Assembly (NCBI RefSeq): GCF_943914565.1
Contig: NZ_CALUCN010000010.1
Location: forward strand, 1 to 64,000
DNA: 64,000 nt
Reading direction: 5' to 3'
Origin: an uncultured Tessaracoccus sp.
Lineage (GTDB): Bacteria > Actinomycetota > Actinomycetes > Propionibacteriales > Propionibacteriaceae
The first letter of the stretch is position 1; each line of letters opens with the position of its first letter. Of this stretch, positions 36,814-44,436 are shown piece by piece. The notes beneath the pieces were generated by a model. That model was not told where the DNA came from, searched no databases, and saw only the letters and a list, made by a program, of their open reading frames with translations. The position numbers and the translations under genes are program-made.

Positions 36814-37141
36814 GCGCGCGTCACTGCCGGGGGCGTCCGAGCTGTTCCGCAGCACCGACGCCCGGCACACCCAGCCGGAGCAGCCCGCCCGGGCCGAACC
36901 GCCGTCGCGCACCGACGAGGCGGTGCCGCAGGTCTCGGGCCGGGTGCGGCACGACCACAAGATCACCGTGTACTTCTCCGCAGAGGAGCTCATGGCGCTC
37001 GAGGACGCGAACCTCGACCTGCGCAGGCACCACGGAATCCGCGTCGACCGCGGCCGCCTGGTGCGCACCGCCGTCGCACTGGCGCTCAGGGACCTGCACG
37101 AGCTGGGGGACGAGTCCGCGATCATCGCCGAACTTTCGTGA
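36806..37141 (+). CDS. Small ribbon-helix-helix-like protein between parA and scpA
   Basis: A 111-residue protein. The first 45 residues are Pro/Glu/Arg-rich and probably disordered. The second half, H-D-H-K-I-T-V-Y-F-S-A-E-E-L followed by R-V-D-R-G-R-L-V-R-T-A-V-A-L-A-L, has the strand-helix-helix pattern of RHH DNA-binding proteins. It overlaps parA by 8 nt and scpA by 4 nt (GTGA). It could supply the DNA-binding partner that ParA lacks here; this is inference, and no named function is known to me. Confidence 0.75.
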   Translation: MNRRASLPGASELFRSTDARHTQPEQPARAEPPSRTDEAVPQVSGRVRHDHKITVYFSAEELMALEDANLDLRRHHGIRVDRGRLVRTAVALALRDLHELGDESAIIAELS

Positions 37142-37971
37142 GCAGGCGTCGCAACCGCCCGGCGCCGCCGGAGCACCACGAGCAGGTGGCGGGCTTCAGC
37201 GTCCACCTGACGAACTTCGAAGGCCCCTTCGACCTCCTGCTGCAGCTCATCGCCAGGCGGGAGCTCGACGTGACCGAGGTGGCGCTCAGCCAGGTGACCG
37301 ACGAGTTCATCGAGCACGTGCGCGAGGGCGACTGGGACCTCGAGCTCACCAGCTCGTTCCTGGTCGTGGCCTCGACGCTGCTCGACTTGAAGTGCGCCCG
37401 GCTCCTGCCCGGCGCCGAGGCCGAGGACCCGGAGGACATCGCCGCGCTCGAGGCCCGCGACCTGCTGTTCGCGAGGCTCCTGCAGTACCGCGCGTTCAAG
37501 CAGATCGCCGCCTGGGTCGAGGCGACGCTCGAGGAGGCCTCGCACCGGCACCTCCGGCCCGGCGGCCTCGAGGAGCGGTTCCTGCACGTGCTGCCCGAGG
37601 TCGAGCTCCCGATCGGGCCCGACGACCTGGCTCGGCTCGCTGCGCAGGCCATGACCCCGAAGGAACCGCCCACGGTCGCGCTCACCCACCTGCACACCGC
37701 ACGGGTGAGCCTCACCGAGCAGGTCCAACTCGTCGGCGCACGGCTGCGACGGGAGGGCGCGCTCACGTTCCGGGCCCTCGTCGACGACGCCGACCGGCTC
37801 ACCACCGTCGTGCGGTTCCTCGCGATCCTCGAGCTGTACCGCCACGCCCAGGTGGCGTTCGATCAGCTGGACCCGCTGGGAGAGCTGAGCATCCGCTGGA
37901 CCGCGGGCGACGAGTCCGCGGTCGACGTCGAGGACGACTACGACGCACAACCCGAACTGGAGGCACCGTGA
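37138..37971 (+). CDS. scpA: Segregation and condensation protein A
   Basis: Kleisin subunit that bridges SMC heads; 277 residues. The N-terminal kleisin motif F-E-G-P-F-D-L-L-L-Q-L-I is followed by E-L-D-V-T-E-V-A-L-S-Q-V-T and F-L-V-V-A-S-T-L-L-D-L-K. The C-terminal winged helix lies around residues 210-260, with an acidic tail. GTG 37138 overlaps the RHH gene stop and the scpA stop overlaps scpB (GTGA). Confidence 0.95.
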   Translation: MSRRRNRPAPPEHHEQVAGFSVHLTNFEGPFDLLLQLIARRELDVTEVALSQVTDEFIEHVREGDWDLELTSSFLVVASTLLDLKCARLLPGAEAEDPEDIAALEARDLLFARLLQYRAFKQIAAWVEATLEEASHRHLRPGGLEERFLHVLPEVELPIGPDDLARLAAQAMTPKEPPTVALTHLHTARVSLTEQVQLVGARLRREGALTFRALVDDADRLTTVVRFLAILELYRHAQVAFDQLDPLGELSIRWTAGDESAVDVEDDYDAQPELEAP

Positions 37972-38531
37972 CCACCCGCGCACTCGAGGCCCTGCTGCTC
38001 ATGGCCACCGAACCGCTCGCTGCCGACGACCTCGCCTCGGCACTCGGCGTGCCGGAGGCCGAGGTCGAGGCAGGCCTCGTCGAACTGGCCGACTGCTACG
38101 AGCAGCACGACCGGGGTGTGCGCCTCGTGCGGATCGCCGGGGGGCACCGGCTCGCCGTCGCGGACGACCTCGCGCCCCTCATCGAGGCCTGGCTCGTCTC
38201 GGACCAACGCGCGGGCCTCAGCCAGGCCGCGCTCGAGACCCTCGCGGTGATCGCCTACCTCCAACCCGTCTCCCGTGGTCGCGTCGCCGGCGTCCGGGGC
38301 GTGAACGTCGACGGGGTCGTGCGCACCCTGCAACTGCGCGGACTCATCGAGGAGACCGGCCACGACGGCACCACCGGCGCCGCGCTGTTCGCCACCACGA
38401 GGCTGTTCCTCGAGAAGCTGGGCCTCGACACGCTCGACGAGCTGCCTGACTTGGCGCCCCTCCTGCCCGACGCCGTAGCCTTGGAGGCGGAACTCGGGTC
38501 ACTGGCCAAGGAAGGGAAGAGCGTTGAGTGA
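37968..38531 (+). CDS. scpB: Segregation and condensation protein B
   Basis: A 187-residue SMC-complex partner of ScpA with two winged-helix domains. Motifs: A-L-E-A-L-L-L-M-A-T-E-P-L near the start, T-L-A-V-I-A-Y-L-Q-P-V-S-R, and R-G-V-N-V-D-G-V-V-R-T-L. GTG 37968 overlaps scpA. Its last 8 bases overlap rluB. Confidence 0.95.
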   Translation: MTTRALEALLLMATEPLAADDLASALGVPEAEVEAGLVELADCYEQHDRGVRLVRIAGGHRLAVADDLAPLIEAWLVSDQRAGLSQAALETLAVIAYLQPVSRGRVAGVRGVNVDGVVRTLQLRGLIEETGHDGTTGAALFATTRLFLEKLGLDTLDELPDLAPLLPDAVALEAELGSLAKEGKSVE

Positions 38532-39258
38532 GTCGGAAGGCATTCGGCTGCAGAAGGTGCTCGCCGCCGCCGGCATCGCCTCGCGGCGTGCCAGCGAGGA
38601 GCTGATCGTCGAGGGCCGCGTCGAGGTCAACGGCGAGATCGTGACCGAGCTCGGCACCCGCGTCGACCCCGAGCGGGACAAGGTCCGCGTCGACGGCTCC
38701 CGCATCCCGCCCGCCCGCAACCACGTCTACCTCGTGCTGAACAAGCCCCGGGGCGTCGTGTCCACGATGGACGACCCCGAAGGGCGCCCGACGCTCGCGG
38801 ACTACGTCCCGCCGCGCACCAGCCGGCTGTTCCACGTCGGGCGTCTCGACACGCAGACCGAGGGGCTGATCGTGCTCACCAACGACGGTGAGCTCGCGCA
38901 CCGGATGACGCACCCGAGCTACGAGGTGAAGAAGACCTACCTCGCCGAGGTGGTGGGCGCCGTCGAGCAGCGCACCGTGCGCCGCCTCGAGCAGGGGCTC
39001 CGCCTCGACGACGGCCCGGTCCGCCCGGACAGGGTGAAGCTCGTCCAGGCCCTCGACGACCGTTCGATGCTGCGCATCACGCTGCACGAGGGCCGCAACC
39101 ACCTCGTGCGCCGCATGATGGACGCGGTGGGGCACCCCGTCGAGCGGCTGTGCCGCATCGGGATCGGGCCGGTCCGGCTGGGTCAGCTCCCCGTCGGCGA
39201 GGTGCGCGAGCTCACCCGTGACGAGCTGGGCACCCTGCACGACATCGTCGGCCTGTGA
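38524..39258 (+). CDS. rluB: RluB/RsuA-type rRNA pseudouridine synthase
   Basis: A 244-residue pseudouridine synthase of the RsuA/RluB family. An S4 RNA-binding domain (about 7-65, L-Q-K-V-L-A-A-A-G-I-A-S-R-R) is followed by the catalytic G-R-L-D-T-Q-T-E-G-L with its Asp. The TTG at 38524 is used, after a GGAAGGGAAG purine run. It follows scpAB as in many Gram-positives. Confidence 0.93.
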   Translation: MSESEGIRLQKVLAAAGIASRRASEELIVEGRVEVNGEIVTELGTRVDPERDKVRVDGSRIPPARNHVYLVLNKPRGVVSTMDDPEGRPTLADYVPPRTSRLFHVGRLDTQTEGLIVLTNDGELAHRMTHPSYEVKKTYLAEVVGAVEQRTVRRLEQGLRLDDGPVRPDRVKLVQALDDRSMLRITLHEGRNHLVRRMMDAVGHPVERLCRIGIGPVRLGQLPVGEVRELTRDELGTLHDIVGL

Positions 39259-39268
39259 GCGCCCGGGG

Positions 39269-39274
39269 TAGCAT
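39269..39274 (+). promoter_or_regulatory. -10 box TAGCAT for a leaderless FKBP mRNA
   Basis: TAGCAT is followed by 7 nt and then GTG 39282. It sits between the overlapping upstream GTG (39255) and the GTG chosen as the start, which argues for the downstream start. Confidence 0.5.
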
Positions 39275-39281
39275 CGTCGTC

Positions 39282-40304
39282 GTGCCAGCAACCAGGATCG
39301 CCCACCTCGCGCTCGCGGCCCTCACGTCGGTCGCGCTGCTCAGCGCGTGTTCGCCGTCGTCCGCACCGGAGCCGAGCGAGCCGGTCGCCCCGTCCGGGGA
39401 ACCGTCCTCGAGCGCGCCCGCTGCCGCCCCGACGGGGGCCTCGGCGAGCGCCGAGCCGAGCGTGCCCGTCGGGCCCGCCGCCGACCTGTCGGCCGTGACC
39501 GTGGGCGGCGGCGAGGTGCCGACGCTCTCCGTGCCGACGCCGTGGTCGATCGCCAACACGACCACCAAGGTGCTGAAGCCGTCCTCGGGCACGCAGAAGC
39601 TCACGAAGAACTCGATCGTCAAGGTCCACTACCTGGGGGTGAACGGCTCGACGGGTCAGACGTTCGACTCCTCCTACGCCTCCGGCGCGCCGCTCGACAT
39701 CGCGCTCGAGCACGTCGTGCCCGGCTTCCGGCTCGGCCTCGAGGGGCAGACCGTGGGATCCCGCGTCCTCATCGGCATGCCCAGCTCCGACGGCTACCCC
39801 GAGGGCAACGCCGACGGCACGATCAAGCCCGGCGACTCGCTGCTGTTCGTCGTGGACATCCTCTCGGCCAACTTCGAGGCGGCCACCGGCGAACCGCAGC
39901 CTGCGGTGCCCGGCATGCCCACCGTCGCGGTGGACGCGAAGGGCGTGCCCACGGCCAAGTTCGACTCGAAGGCGACGCCGCCCGGCTCGCTGCAGAAGGC
40001 GACGCTCGTCAAGGGTCCGGGCGCCGCCGTCACCGCCCAGAGCACGGTGCAGGTGAAGTACCGCTCGTGGGTGTGGGCGACGGGCAAGCCGTTCGAGCAG
40101 GCGTGGAGCCCGCAGGCGGGGCGACTCTCGGGCCTGATCGAGGGCTGGAAGCAGGGCCTCGTCGGACAGACGGCGGGCTCGCGCGTGGTGCTCGTCGTGC
40201 CGCCCGCGCTGGCCTACCCCGAGGGGCGCACCACGGCGCCAGAGCTCGAGCCCGGGCAGACCCTCGTCTACGTGATCGACCTCCTGGACGTCCAGAACCC
40301 GTAG
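39282..40304 (+). CDS. Lipoprotein FKBP-type peptidyl-prolyl isomerase, two FKBP domains
   Basis: A 340-residue exported lipoprotein. The signal peptide ends in the lipobox L-L-S-A-C (Cys 23), followed by a Ser/Pro/Ala linker to about residue 75. Two FKBP domains follow: the first with V-K-V-H-Y-L-G and V-P-G-F-R-L-G-L-E-G, the second with V-Q-V-K-Y-R-S-W and I-E-G-W-K-Q-G-L-V-G. The second is the closer to the active-site consensus (P-P-A-L-A-Y). GTG 39282 is preferred to GTG 39255 because of the -10 box 7 nt upstream and a compact signal peptide. It overlaps the convergent gluQ by 37 bp. Confidence 0.9.
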   Translation: MPATRIAHLALAALTSVALLSACSPSSAPEPSEPVAPSGEPSSSAPAAAPTGASASAEPSVPVGPAADLSAVTVGGGEVPTLSVPTPWSIANTTTKVLKPSSGTQKLTKNSIVKVHYLGVNGSTGQTFDSSYASGAPLDIALEHVVPGFRLGLEGQTVGSRVLIGMPSSDGYPEGNADGTIKPGDSLLFVVDILSANFEAATGEPQPAVPGMPTVAVDAKGVPTAKFDSKATPPGSLQKATLVKGPGAAVTAQSTVQVKYRSWVWATGKPFEQAWSPQAGRLSGLIEGWKQGLVGQTAGSRVVLVVPPALAYPEGRTTAPELEPGQTLVYVIDLLDVQNP

Positions 40305-41146
40305 TCCGCAGGCATCCGCGCCAGCGCCTCGGCCGCGTCGCGGCAGGGGCCGAGGCCCAGCGACGCGGTGATCCGCGGCACCACACGCTCCGGACCGCCC
40401 AGCTCGTCGAGGGTCGCGGTGCCGTTGCGTTTCGCGAGCCGGCGCCCGTCGTCGCCCATCACGAGGCTGACGTGCGCGTACTCGGGCGGCGTGCCGCCCA
40501 GCTGGGACGTGAGCCAGGCCTGGCGGGGCGCGGAGCTCAGCAGGTCGTCGCCGCGGGTGATGACGGTGACGCCCTGGGCCACGTCGTCGACGACGCTCGC
40601 CAGGTTGTAGCTGTACTCGCCGTCGCCGCGGCGCAGCACGAAGTCGTCCACGACGCCCGTCACCGTGCCCGCGAAGCGGTCGTGGACGGTGACCGTGGCG
40701 GCGTCGGCGCGGACGCGCAGGGCCGGGCGACGCCTCGCGCGGCGCTCCTCCCGTTCGGCGGCGGTCAGCCGCAGGCACGTGCCCGGGTAGGGGCGGAAGC
40801 CGTCGTCGCCGTGCGGGGCCGACGTCGCGGCGGCGATCTCACGGCGGGTGCAGAAGCACTCGTAGAGGCGGTCGCCCAGGGTCGCGATCGCGTCGCGGTA
40901 GCGGTCCTCGCGGTCGGACTGCCGCACCACGGGGCCGTCCCAGTCGAGGCCCAGCCGGCGCAGGTCGTCGAGGTTGCGCGCCTCGGCTCCGTCTGCCGCG
41001 CGGACCCGGGCCCGGTCGAGGTCCTCGACGCGGAGCAGCCACCGGCCGCCGGCGTGCCGGGCGAGCAGCCAGCCCGCGAACGCGGTGCGCAGGTTGCCCA
41101 GGTGCAGGTCGGCCGTGGGGGAGGGGGCGTACCGGTCGACGTGCAT
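40268..41146 (-). CDS. gluQ: Glutamyl-Q tRNA(Asp) synthetase
   Basis: A truncated glutamyl-tRNA synthetase paralog (292 residues) that charges glutamate onto queuosine of tRNA-Asp. The class I signature is R-Y-A-P-S-P-T-A-D-L-H-L-G-N-L; the second motif is K-R-N-G. Cysteines of the zinc site lie in Y-E-C-F-C and Y-P-G-T-C. The family has no anticodon-binding domain, which fits the length. ATG 41146 is leaderless (TACGCT, 6 nt upstream); the frame stays open further upstream without similarity. Confidence 0.93.
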   Translation of the reverse strand: MHVDRYAPSPTADLHLGNLRTAFAGWLLARHAGGRWLLRVEDLDRARVRAADGAEARNLDDLRRLGLDWDGPVVRQSDREDRYRDAIATLGDRLYECFCTRREIAAATSAPHGDDGFRPYPGTCLRLTAAEREERRARRRPALRVRADAATVTVHDRFAGTVTGVVDDFVLRRGDGEYSYNLASVVDDVAQGVTVITRGDDLLSSAPRQAWLTSQLGGTPPEYAHVSLVMGDDGRRLAKRNGTATLDELGGPERVVPRITASLGLGPCRDAAEALARMPADYGFWTSRRSIT

Positions 41147-41152
41147 GCAGCC

Positions 41153-41158
41153 AGCGTA
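41153..41158 (-). promoter_or_regulatory. -10 box TACGCT for a leaderless gluQ mRNA
   Basis: On the minus strand TACGCT is followed by 6 nt and the ATG at 41146. No ribosome site is present before the ATG. Confidence 0.55.
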
Positions 41159-41206
41159 GTGCGACGCGCTGCGGGCGCTTCGCACACCCGGCTCGAGCGG
41201 TGCGGC

Positions 41207-41212
41207 TAGGCT
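41207..41212 (+). promoter_or_regulatory. -10 box TAGGCT of the pafBC operon
   Basis: TAGGCT lies 17 nt before the ATG at 41230, leaving a short leader with CAGGAGGTG. It is divergent from the gluQ promoter, about 50 bp away. Confidence 0.5.
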
Positions 41213-41229
41213 TCGGGCAGGAGGTGTGC

Positions 41230-42156
41230 ATGTCGGCAAGGAAGTCGGAGCGGGTCCTGAACCTGCTCATCGCACTGCTCACGACGAAGCGGTTCCTCAC
41301 CAAGCACGAGATCTGCGACATGGTGGAGGGCTACCGCGACGTCGCGGACTTCGAGCGCACGTTCGAGCGGGACAAAGCGGCGCTTCGTGAGCTGGGCGTC
41401 CGCATCCAGACGGGCAGCAACGACCGGGACCTCGACGAGGAGGACGGCTACCGCGTCGACCGACGCGAGTACGAGTTGCCCGAGATCGAATTCACGCGCG
41501 ACGAGCTGGTGGCGATCGGTCTCGCGTCGCGCGCGTGGCAGACCACCGTCGGGGCGGAGGCGACGTCGGCGGCGCTGCGTCGGTTGAGCGCGGCCGGCGC
41601 GTCGCCGGACCCGGAGCTCCTGCCCGACGTGCGCGCGCAGATCCCGGCCACCGAGCCGTCCTTCGACGCCATCCACGCCGCGCTGCTCGAGCGACGGCGC
41701 GTGCAGTTCGACTACCACGGCCGGCGGCGCACGGTCGAGCCGTGGCACCTCGCGCAGCGCCGCGGGCTGTGGACGCTCACCGGCCACGACGTCGACCGCG
41801 AGGCGCCCCGACGCTTCAAGCTCTCGCGCATCGAGGGCCGGGCCAAGGCCGTCGGCGCCGCGAACGCGTTCACCATCCCCGACGACGCCGCCACCCGCGC
41901 AGGCGAGGCCACCGTCGAGACCAGCGCGGTCGTCGCGCTCCGCGACGCGCCGGACATCGCCGCCCACGCCGAACCCGTCGAGTGGACGGGACCGCTGCCC
42001 GAAGGATTCCACGCCCACCGCATCACGGGCTTCAACGAACAGGTCCTCGTCACGGACTGCGTCGCCGCGGGCCCCGAGGCGATCATGCTGGACCCGCCGC
42101 ACCTGCGAGAGGCCGTCGTCGCGCAGCTCGGGCGCATCGCGGGAGCCATGGCGTGA
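41230..42156 (+). CDS. pafB: WYL-domain transcriptional regulator PafB
   Basis: A 308-residue helix-turn-helix/WYL protein. The N-terminal winged helix covers about 1-65 (S-E-R-V-L-N-L-L-I-A-L-L); the WYL region follows from about 150 with F-D-Y-H-G-R-R-R-T-V-E-P-W-H. PafB and PafC form the DNA-damage-responsive activator known from mycobacteria, acting independently of LexA/RecA. The ATG at 41230 has AGGAGG upstream. In genomes with a proteasome pafA precedes pafB; here it is preceded by gluQ and the FKBP gene. Confidence 0.92.
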   Translation: MSARKSERVLNLLIALLTTKRFLTKHEICDMVEGYRDVADFERTFERDKAALRELGVRIQTGSNDRDLDEEDGYRVDRREYELPEIEFTRDELVAIGLASRAWQTTVGAEATSAALRRLSAAGASPDPELLPDVRAQIPATEPSFDAIHAALLERRRVQFDYHGRRRTVEPWHLAQRRGLWTLTGHDVDREAPRRFKLSRIEGRAKAVGAANAFTIPDDAATRAGEATVETSAVVALRDAPDIAAHAEPVEWTGPLPEGFHAHRITGFNEQVLVTDCVAAGPEAIMLDPPHLREAVVAQLGRIAGAMA

Positions 42157-43073
42157 ACGAACTCGAACGACTCATCAACCTCGCCCCCTACCTCCGCGCG
42201 CACCCCATCGTCTCCGTCGCGGAGGCTGCCGAAGCCTTCGGCATCACGGAGGCGCGGCTGCTCGCCGACCTGCAGATCCTGCAGTACGTGGGGGTCCCCG
42301 GCGGCTACTACGGCGACCTGTTCGAGGTCGACCTCGACGGTGCCCGCAGCGACGGTTGGATCCACGCCACGAACTTGGACGCGCTCGGCCGCCCCATGCG
42401 GCTCGCGCGCTCGCAGGTGACGAGCCTGCTCGTCGCGCTCGCCGTCGTCGTCGAGCTGGGCGGCGACACCACGGGCGCCCGCTCCGCGATCGCGAAGCTC
42501 CAGGGCCTGCTGGGCCAGGCCGGTCCGGGCATCGAGGTGCGTCTGGCCACCGGACCCGACGGTGTGCGCGCCACGCTCGCGGAGGCGCTCGAGCGCGGCA
42601 GGGTCGTGCACCTCAGGTACCGCAAGGGCGGGCGCGGTGAGCCCGAGGAAGCCACCGTCGAGCCCGGGCGCCTGCGCAACGACGGCGGGTACGTCTACCT
42701 CGACGCGTGGAGCCGAAAGCGCGACGAGTGGCGCAGCTTCCGCCTCGACCACGTGCTCGAGGTCACGATGCTCGACGAAGGGCACGTCGAGCGCGAGGTG
42801 CCCGCGAGCCTCGACACCTGGTTCGCCGACGCCACCCGGCAGCTCACCGTCACCGTCACCGACGCGGGCCGCTGGTGCGCGGACTACCACCCCACCAGCG
42901 CCGTCGAGCGCGACGGGGACCTGTGGCGGATCACGTTCCCGCTCGTCTCCCTCGACTGGGGTGCGCACCTCGTGCTGCGCCTGGGGGATGCGCTGCGTGC
43001 CATCGACGACGAGGAGGTCGCCGGCGCCGCGCGGACGCTGGCGAGCGAGGCGCTCGAGCACTACCGTGGGTGA
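42153..43073 (+). CDS. pafC: WYL-domain transcriptional regulator PafC
   Basis: The 306-residue partner of PafB. It starts N-E-L-E-R-L-I-N-L-A-P-Y-L, has an HTH-like stretch around V-A-E-A-A-E-A-F-G-I-T-E-A-R-L, and a WYL region with V-H-L-R-Y-R-K-G-G-R and Y-L-D-A-W-S-R-K-R-D-E-W-R-S-F-R-L-D. GTG 42153 overlaps the pafB stop. The pair arose by duplication and acts as one heterodimer. Confidence 0.92.
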   Translation: MNELERLINLAPYLRAHPIVSVAEAAEAFGITEARLLADLQILQYVGVPGGYYGDLFEVDLDGARSDGWIHATNLDALGRPMRLARSQVTSLLVALAVVVELGGDTTGARSAIAKLQGLLGQAGPGIEVRLATGPDGVRATLAEALERGRVVHLRYRKGGRGEPEEATVEPGRLRNDGGYVYLDAWSRKRDEWRSFRLDHVLEVTMLDEGHVEREVPASLDTWFADATRQLTVTVTDAGRWCADYHPTSAVERDGDLWRITFPLVSLDWGAHLVLRLGDALRAIDDEEVAGAARTLASEALEHYRG

Positions 43074-43258
43074 CCATGCTGTGGTTGGCGTTCGCGCTGG
43101 GGCTTGCCGGCGTCGTCGGGCTGGTGCTCTGCGTCGTCCAGGCCGTGTCGCTCCGACGTCGCCTCCACGACCTCGGCGACGAGGCCCGGCGGCTGGGTGA
43201 CGTCGTGCGTCGCATGCAAGCGACCATCGATGGTCTGGGCCCGGGAGCGGAGGGTTAG
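43070..43258 (+). CDS. Small single-pass membrane protein
   Basis: A 62-residue protein with one N-terminal membrane helix (about 4-26) followed by a charged helical stretch, R-R-R-L-H-D-L-G-D-E-A-R-R-L, likely coiled coil. The GTG at 43070 overlaps the pafC stop (GTGA); the ATG at 43076 is an alternative. No family recognised. It lies between pafC and tatA, and its TAG stop is part of the tatA -10 box. Confidence 0.65.
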   Translation: MTMLWLAFALGLAGVVGLVLCVVQAVSLRRRLHDLGDEARRLGDVVRRMQATIDGLGPGAEG

Positions 43259-43261
43259 ACT
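43256..43261 (+). promoter_or_regulatory. -10 box TAGACT of the tatA operon, overlapping the upstream stop
   Basis: TAGACT begins with the stop codon of the small membrane protein and lies 26 nt before the tatA ATG, leaving a short leader with GAAAGG. No clear -35 is seen. Confidence 0.4.
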
Positions 43262-43287
43262 GTGCGCAGCAACGAAAGGTGGCAACC

Positions 43288-43560
43288 ATGCTGATTCCCC
43301 TCATGGCCCTTGGCTGGCCCGAGGCCATCATCATCCTGATCGTGGCGCTCGTCCTGTTCGGAGGGTCGAGGCTCGCCGGTGTCGGCAAGGGCGTCGGCCG
43401 TTCGATCCGTGAGTTCAAGGACGAGGTGTCCCAGGGGCAGCAGTCCGTGGACGCGCCGCAGACCCAGCAGCCGCAGGGCACCGCGCAGCCGACGCGGCCG
43501 GACCAGCCCGGCGCCACGCCCGTCGACGACCCGGACCTGCCGCAGCAGCACCAGCAGTAG
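43288..43560 (+). CDS. tatA: Twin-arginine translocase subunit TatA
   Basis: A 90-residue TatA/E: one membrane helix (about 8-24, W-P-E-A-I-I-I-L-I-V-A-L-V-L-F-G-G), an amphipathic helix with G-V-G-K-G-V-G-R-S-I-R-E-F-K, and a Gln/Pro-rich tail. The ATG at 43288, 8 nt after GAAAGG, is preferred over GTG 43279, which overlaps the ribosome site. It works with TatC to export folded proteins. No tatB is seen nearby. Confidence 0.93.
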   Translation: MLIPLMALGWPEAIIILIVALVLFGGSRLAGVGKGVGRSIREFKDEVSQGQQSVDAPQTQQPQGTAQPTRPDQPGATPVDDPDLPQQHQQ

Positions 43561-43569
43561 GGCGCGGGC

Positions 43570-44436
43570 GTGACGTCGTCGACGACCTCGACGCGCGCCG
43601 GACGCTTCGACTGGCTGCGACCGCCGAAGGGCGGCCCCGGCGGGACCATGTCCCTCATGGACCACCTCCGGGAGCTGCGCTACCGGCTGACGGTCTCCGT
43701 GCTGGCGATCGCGGTCGCGGCGATCGTCTCGGGCGTGTTCTACGAGCGGCTCGTGCCGTTCGTCACCAACCCCTTCGAGCAGGCGAAGCGCTGGGTGCTC
43801 GAGAACACCAACGGCACCGCCGAGATCATGCTCACGGCGCAGAACGTCGTCTCGCCGTTCACGCTCGCGGTGGTCGCCTGCCTGCTCTCCGGGCTCGTGT
43901 TCTCGTGCCCGGTGTGGCTCTACGAGATCTGGGCGTTCTTCGCCCCCGCGCTGCTGAAGCAGGAGAAGAAGTACATCCTCTCCTTCGTCGGTGCGGCGAC
44001 GCCGCTGTTCCTGCTCGGCTGCCTCGTCGGCTACTGGATCTGGCCCCGCGGTGTCGCGGTGATGGTGGGCTTCACCCCGCAGGGCTTCGAGATCAAGAAC
44101 CTCCTCGACATGGTCGACTTCCTGCAGAAGCAGGTCATGATCATGCTGGTCTTCGGCATCTCGTTCATGCTGCCGGTGCTGCTCGTGATGCTCTGCCTCG
44201 CCGGCGTCGTGCACGGCTACCAGCTGGGCCGCTGGCGCAAGGGCGTCATCCTCGGTTCGACGATCTTCGCCGCCGTGGTCACGCCCACCGTCGACCCCTT
44301 CTCGATGCTCGCGCTCGTCGTGCCCATGACCCTGCTGTTCCTCGTCGCGGAGGTGTGCTGCCGGCTGATCGACCGCAAGCGCGGCATCACGAAGGAGACC
44401 GTGGCCGAGTTCAACCCCGACCTGGATGTGGACTGA
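43570..44436 (+). CDS. tatC: Twin-arginine translocase subunit TatC
   Basis: A 288-residue protein with six membrane helices that recognises twin-arginine signal peptides. The family start M-S-L-M-D-H-L-R-E-L-R-Y-R is preceded by about 26 extra basic residues. P-V-W-L-Y-E-I-W-A-F-F-A-P-A-L is the second conserved motif. GTG 43570 follows tatA by 9 nt. Confidence 0.95.
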   Translation: MTSSTTSTRAGRFDWLRPPKGGPGGTMSLMDHLRELRYRLTVSVLAIAVAAIVSGVFYERLVPFVTNPFEQAKRWVLENTNGTAEIMLTAQNVVSPFTLAVVACLLSGLVFSCPVWLYEIWAFFAPALLKQEKKYILSFVGAATPLFLLGCLVGYWIWPRGVAVMVGFTPQGFEIKNLLDMVDFLQKQVMIMLVFGISFMLPVLLVMLCLAGVVHGYQLGRWRKGVILGSTIFAAVVTPTVDPFSMLALVVPMTLLFLVAEVCCRLIDRKRGITKETVAEFNPDLDVD

